Part shown: piece after piece, positions 59,012 through 64,000 of the stretch
Layout of the letters: the number at the start of each line of letters is the position of its first letter
Position numbering within the stretch: position 1 is the stretch's first letter
NCBI GenBank assembly: GCA_051453625.1
Contig: JBOZIK010000001.1
Location: forward strand, 143,131,473 to 143,195,472
Reading direction: 5' to 3'
DNA from: Welwitschia mirabilis
Lineage: Eukaryota > Gnetophyta > Gnetopsida > Welwitschiales
Length of the DNA: 64,000 bases
Made by a program: the position numbers and the translations under genes
The notes under the pieces: generated by a model
Database searches by the model: none
What the model saw: only the letters and a program-made list of their open reading frames with translations
Told to the model about the DNA's origin: nothing

Positions 59012-61183
59012 GTCATAATTAAATTAGATCACTCTTATATCTATTGCTAGTGTATAGTAAATAGTAAGATTACACTAGAAATATAAATCTTACATGACTA
59101 AACCCAACTTTTACTAATAATACTAAAACTCCCATTTATAGATAGTCCTAGTATCATTATTCCATAGAGATAGATAATGATAATATTGATTAATAATAAG
59201 TAAATTATATAAGAAATTTAAAAATTCCATCTAGCATTCAAACTAGCATAATAAATTCATGGAAAATATAAATACTAAAGTCAAATCATGTAGATTTTAC
59301 TTCTAACTTAAGCATAATGATATAATCCATCATAGACATTTGTGTTCATCTACTTAAAGATTAAGCACAATTGCATAATCTGATCCATAATAGACATGAA
59401 GGTGACATATTCAAGTAATCTAGCCTTTATAGCAATAATAGAACAACCATGAANNNNNNNNNNNNNNNNNNNNNNNNNNNNNNNNNNNNNNNNNNNNNNN
59501 NNNNNNNNNNNNNNNNNNNNNNNNNNNNNNNNNNNNNNNNNNNNNNNNNNNNNCTATGATGTGTTACCTCCGTTACATGTGACCAATGAATAGAGCAGTC
59601 ATCTTGACATGATTAGAATAATCCAAGATAGTAAGCCCTTTGATATGTCCAAATTCTGTTTTCCCATTGTGTTAAATAATATGAATCATAAAAGTAATGT
59701 TTCCCTTTTATGTTTAGTTTTAGATTAGATCTATAATGCTTTAGTTACATTTTTAATGTTGGGATAAAACCTTTATAGAAACCATTACTTTCAAAAGGAT
59801 TACCCAATTTAAAAAGTATATAAATAAAGCTTGGATTTTAAAGGGTTTTCATGAACTTCAAGAAGAATAAGATCCTCTAGTCAAAATGAACTTAAATCAC
59901 TCTTATATCTATTGTTAGTATATAGTAAATAGCAAGATTACCCTAGAGATATAAATCTTACATGACTAAATCCAACTTTCACTAATAATACTAAAAATTC
60001 CATTTGTAGTATAGTCCTAGTATCATTATTTTATAGAGATAGATAATGAAAGTTATTAGTAAAATAAACAGAATAATATTAAGTAATAGTAATTAAATTA
60101 TAGAAGAAATTGAAATATGGGATATAGCATTCACACTAGCATAATAACTTCATGAAAAATATAAATACTAAAGTCAAATCATTTAGATTTTACTTCTAAT
60201 TTAAGCATAATAACATAATCCATCATAGACATTTGTGCTTATCTAATTAAATATCAAGCATAATTGCATAATCTCATCCATCATAGACATGAAGGTGATA
60301 TATCCAAGTAATCTAGCCTTTATAGCAAGAATAAAATAATCATAAAAAGTGATAATCTTCTAAGATCTATCAAATAAAAATTTATATTATGTAAGCTAGC
60401 ATGAAAAAGGAGAATCACCAAAGAGATCTTAAAGTAAAATCATGTCTCAGTTAATCTTAAGCATATTAAGTATAAAACAATCAGAACATGATATTAAAGT
60501 AATGGAACAAGAATGTGTAATACTTTATTATCTAAAAAGTTAAATAATATAATATAAAAACATACTCATGCCAAGCCAAGAAGCACCATTCTAGTTTGAT
60601 AGCTAACCCATCCCTATCAAACTCTTTGAAAGAGCTTATGATTAAAACTCTAATCTCTTTGATAATGATATGATATGAAGTGTTATCTAAGTAAATAAAA
60701 ATAGCATATTTCTAAACTATTATAAGAGTTTACAATTAGTGTTTAAAAGGTCTAATGGAGTCATTATAAAAAATATCCAAAGTACATGAAATTATTCTTT
60801 AGTTATGAGGTCAAATCAATGGATTCTTCTTAGAAAATATTCCTTCGTCATGTTCTATTTGTGAAAATTACTAAAATGGATTTCTTTCAGTGAGGGAATT
60901 CAAGAACTTAAGTTTGATACTATTCTACTCAAAGTAACTAGTAGTACTACTCTTAAAACTAGCACCACTACCAATTATGCTTAGCACAGTCTCATACTTT
61001 AACATAATTCTCCTAATGATACATTTATTATGTAAAATAATAGTGTTAAGGTAGATTATTATTAAAATAGGATTTCCATTATCTTAACAATAATAAATGT
61101 ATAAAACTATCATAATGATTAATTAAACATGATAATAAGGCTTTCATTTTTTTAATGTAGATATCAATTTTTATATGTTGTCA
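59012..61183 (-). repeat. 3' LTR of element D
   Basis: It is homologous to 1064-2511 and 10556-11812. 58688-59453 recurs at 59554-60340 around a 100-N gap, so the true LTR is about 1.3 kb. The right edge is ATGTTGTCA. Confidence 0.7.
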
Positions 61184-61196
61184 TATCCCCCAATCA
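61184..61196 (-). promoter_or_regulatory. Polypurine tract of element D
   Basis: On the minus strand this reads GATTGGGGGATA directly before the LTR start TGACAACAT. This is where plus-strand DNA would be primed, and it confirms the minus orientation and the LTR edge. Element A has a decayed version at 2512-2524. Confidence 0.65.
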
Positions 61197-64000
61197 ATAT
61201 TTTTCTAGTTTCTTAGTAATAAAGTGTGTCAAAAATTTACATAACATGGCAAAACATTCAAATCAACTCACTTATATATCAAAAAAAAAAAGAATCTTCC
61301 AAAAAACATTGGTCAGTGTACTGTAAAATTACACATTAAAAAAAGTTAGAGTATGAAAAGTAAATAATTAAGTAAAATGATTACCCCCCAGAACCAAAGC
61401 TAAAGTTTTTCCTCAAAGTTTGAAGGATGAAAAATTAAATGTGAACATAATAAGAAATTAATGATGCATGTGCTAATATTATCTAGAGTAAAATAGAAAG
61501 GAAAATTACTAAAATTAAAATAGGTGATGCATGATTAAACTAAAAAAGATGAAATGAAAATTAATACAAATGAGAGACTAAAAAACAAGAATNNNNNNNN
61601 NNNNNNNNNNNNNNNNNNNNNNNNNNNNNNNNNNNNNNNNNNNNNNNNNNNNNNNNNNNNNNNNNNNNNNNNNNNNNNNNNNNNNNNNNNNNNNNNNNNN
61701 NNNNNNNNNNNNNNNNNNNNNNNNNNNNNNNNNNNNNNNNNNNNNNNNNNNNNNNNNNNNNNNNNNNNNNNNNNNNNNNNNNNNNNNNNNNNNNNNNNNN
61801 NNNNNNNNNNNNNNNNNNNNNNNNNNNNNNNNNNNNNNNNNNNNNNNNNNNNNNNNNNNNNNNNNNNNNNNNNNNNNNNNNNNNNNNNNNNNNNNNNNNN
61901 NAAATCATTTATAGTTACATGTATGTTCGGAATCAAAGATAGATTTGCAAAAAAAACAATTCATATTGATTTTATATTAAGTTCAAAAGATGTTACAACA
62001 AAGCAAGATGTAATTATAATGTACCTATTATAACTAAAAAATACAAGTAAAGAAAGATAAGAGAGAAGAGAGTGAAATGAAGTTGAGATGCCTTAAAAGA
62101 ATAGGTAGCTGTCAAAAATAATTTTAGACTCATTAGTAATCTAAGATTCTAAAAAAATCCTATGAATCTATTATATTTAAACATTTAATTTCTATAAAAA
62201 TGAATATATAATGATGTTAGTAATGACTAACAATCATGTTAACTAGACTAATATGCATAAGCATACCATGAAAGGTGTAATAGTATGTGTTGTAAAATCT
62301 ACAACAAACTAATATGTTTGATAAAACATGGTTTGAAATATCATGCACTGATAAAGATAAGATAAGATTTGGATCATAGGATCTTTTATTATCAGCAATG
62401 ATTTAAATTGTATTTGCAATGGTTTTAATATTCTAGGGAGTGAGTTCTCATAGTAATAAAAACAAATACGCCTCATAGGTTCTTTGAAAATATCATATGA
62501 AAGGTGTAAAAATGAAATGGAGAAGGGAATTGTAATGGTTCCATGCAACTAATGAGTATAATATAAACACAAATGAAGAATAATGACTTATTAAGGAAAA
62601 AAAGAAATTTTTTTAAGTACTTTTTTAAAAATTTTGCATTAGTGAATCTTTGGCCAAAACAAATGTAAATCAGAGAAAAGGAAAGAGCTTTAGCAAGATA
62701 AAAGTAGTCAAGAAATTTTAAATTACAATTTCTTAAAGGGAATGCACTACTAAAAATGTTTAGTACCATCTTAATTTTAGTCCATTTCATTCTTCTTACA
62801 CGGCATTCAAGTTTCAATCATTAATTATATTAAGCATTCAATATCATGATACAATAGATTTAACGTATTATACAAGAAAATATTTAGTGCTACATTACTA
62901 GCAAGCATCTATAGCCTTGTTGTAGATGAATGTATACTAAATAAATTATTAGAGTTGCATTGCTATAAAATTTCCATAGCCTTGATGTAATTAACTAAAC
63001 CTAATAGAAATGATTATAAATATGTGCTAAAGGGATTTAAGAATTTTCTTAATTTTATTTGCTCTTTATTTATGTATATAAGTTATATTTCTATCACATG
63101 AAATGGGTCACTAGCTCATTATCCTAGTATAGAAATGATCTCATTGCCATAAATGCTTTGAAAAAAAAACAAAACACTATGAAAGAAGAAAATTCACCTC
63201 TTTTCTTAATATCAAGTTCAAGGTTTAAGGTATAAAAACTTTAACCAAGAACTCAAGATAAGAATGGATTATTTTTTAAAGGTATAATACTTACCTAACT
63301 TCTTCTAATAATTGGAATGATAAAGATCAATTTATTAATGATTCATATGAAAGACCATTAACTAAGGTCATTAAGTCTCTTCAACTTAGGAATAGATAGA
63401 AGAGATGGNNNNNNNNNNNNNNNNNNNNNNNNNNNNNNNNNNNNNNNNNNNNNNNNNNNNNNNNNNNNNNNNNNNNNNNNNNNNNNNNNNNNNNNNNNNN
63501 NNNNNNNNNNNNNNNNNNNNNNNNNNNNNNNNNNNNNNNNNNNNNNNNNNNNNNNNNNNNNNNNNNNNNNNNNNNNNNNNNNNNNNNNNNNNNNNNNNNN
63601 NNNNNNNNNNNNNNNNNNNNNNNNNNNNNNNNNNNNNNNNNNNNNNNNNNNNNNNNNNNNNNNNNNNNNNNNNNNNNNNNNNNNNNNNNNNNNNNNNNNN
63701 NNNNNNNNNNNNNNNNNNNNNNNNNNNNNNNNNNNNNNNNNNNNNNNNNNNNNNNNNNNNNNNNNNNNNNNNNNNNNNNNNNNNNNNNNNNNNNNNNNNN
63801 NNNNNNNNNNNNNNNNNNNNNNNNNNNNNNNNNNNNNNNNNNNNNNNNNNNNNNNNNNNNNNNNNNNNNNNNNNNNNNNNNNNNNNNNNNNNNNNNNNNN
63901 NNNNNNNNNTACCATGTGCTTTGAATTAAATGTGAGTTTTTAGATTTTCTATGAGGAAGGCTTTATGATGCAACACTTGGGATTGTCTTTATGATGCAAC

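Larger units (their letters stand above)
59012..64000 (-). mobile_element. Second member (D) of the element A Ty3 family, partial
   Basis: A 3' LTR (59012-61183, inflated by a duplicated contig end) is followed by an interior that aligns with element A's non-coding 3' interior, notably 62040-63250 with 5860-6720. The element runs off the window on the right, where protease and gag would be expected. Gaps at 61593-61901 (309 Ns) and 63409-63909 (501 Ns) hide part of it. Minus-strand open stretches at 62309-62548 and 62473-62817 overlap in different frames and match nothing known. Confidence 0.7.

Overview
The window reads as gene-poor, AT-rich repeat DNA from a flowering plant nuclear genome. 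The evidence is an L1-type LINE with a DUF4283/zinc-knuckle first ORF, Ty3/gypsy elements primed by tRNA-Asp, a Sirevirus-type Ty1/copia element with an envelope-like ORF, and a CACTA DNA transposon carrying pieces of host genes. I cannot name the species. Nothing prokaryotic is present: no operons, no rRNA or tRNA genes and no CRISPR. CG dinucleotides look scarce, and most decoded domains carry stops and replacements of the C-to-T or G-to-A kind, as expected of long-methylated repeats.

Layout, left to right. 1-1063: unassigned AT-rich DNA. 1064-11812: minus-strand Ty3/gypsy element A (3' LTR, long non-coding 3' interior, protease, gag, tRNA-Asp primer site, 5' LTR) with no recognisable reverse transcriptase or integrase. 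About 11850-18070: plus-strand LINE with ORF1, endonuclease, reverse transcriptase and zf-RVT, all broken. 18075-20356: plus-strand Ty3/gypsy gag-protease fragment. 20357-22435: minus-orientation LTR of element B's family. 22436-27110: mostly unidentified. 27111-34528: minus-strand Sirevirus C (3' LTR, two polypurine-tract-like sites, envelope-like ORF, RNase H, RT, integrase tail, truncated 5' LTR). About 34600-45569: minus-strand Ty3/gypsy element B (integrase, RNase H, RT, protease, gag, primer site, 5' LTR); Sirevirus C sits against its integrase end. 46277-56888: CACTA-like transposon with 32-bp imperfect terminal inverted repeats, subterminal repeats and hairpins, an Elongin-C gene fragment, a signal-peptide exon and an unidentified minus-strand coding-like segment. 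56892-59011: unassigned. 59012-64000: the left part of a second copy (D) of element A's family.

The assembly needs caution. There are 22 runs of N, 16 of them exactly 100 bases. At nearly every 100-N gap the sequence before the gap is repeated, imperfectly, just after it. Several short contigs are wholly redundant with their neighbours, and in two places the two outer contigs resemble each other more than the one between. Element lengths and copy numbers are therefore inflated, and apparent tandem duplications at gaps should not be taken as biological.

I see no intact gene and no convincing new molecular system. The best leads are the CACTA element with a captured Elongin-C fragment and terminal hairpins, the Ty3 family (A and D) that seems to lack RT and integrase, and the duplicated polypurine tract plus W-box-like cluster of the Sirevirus.
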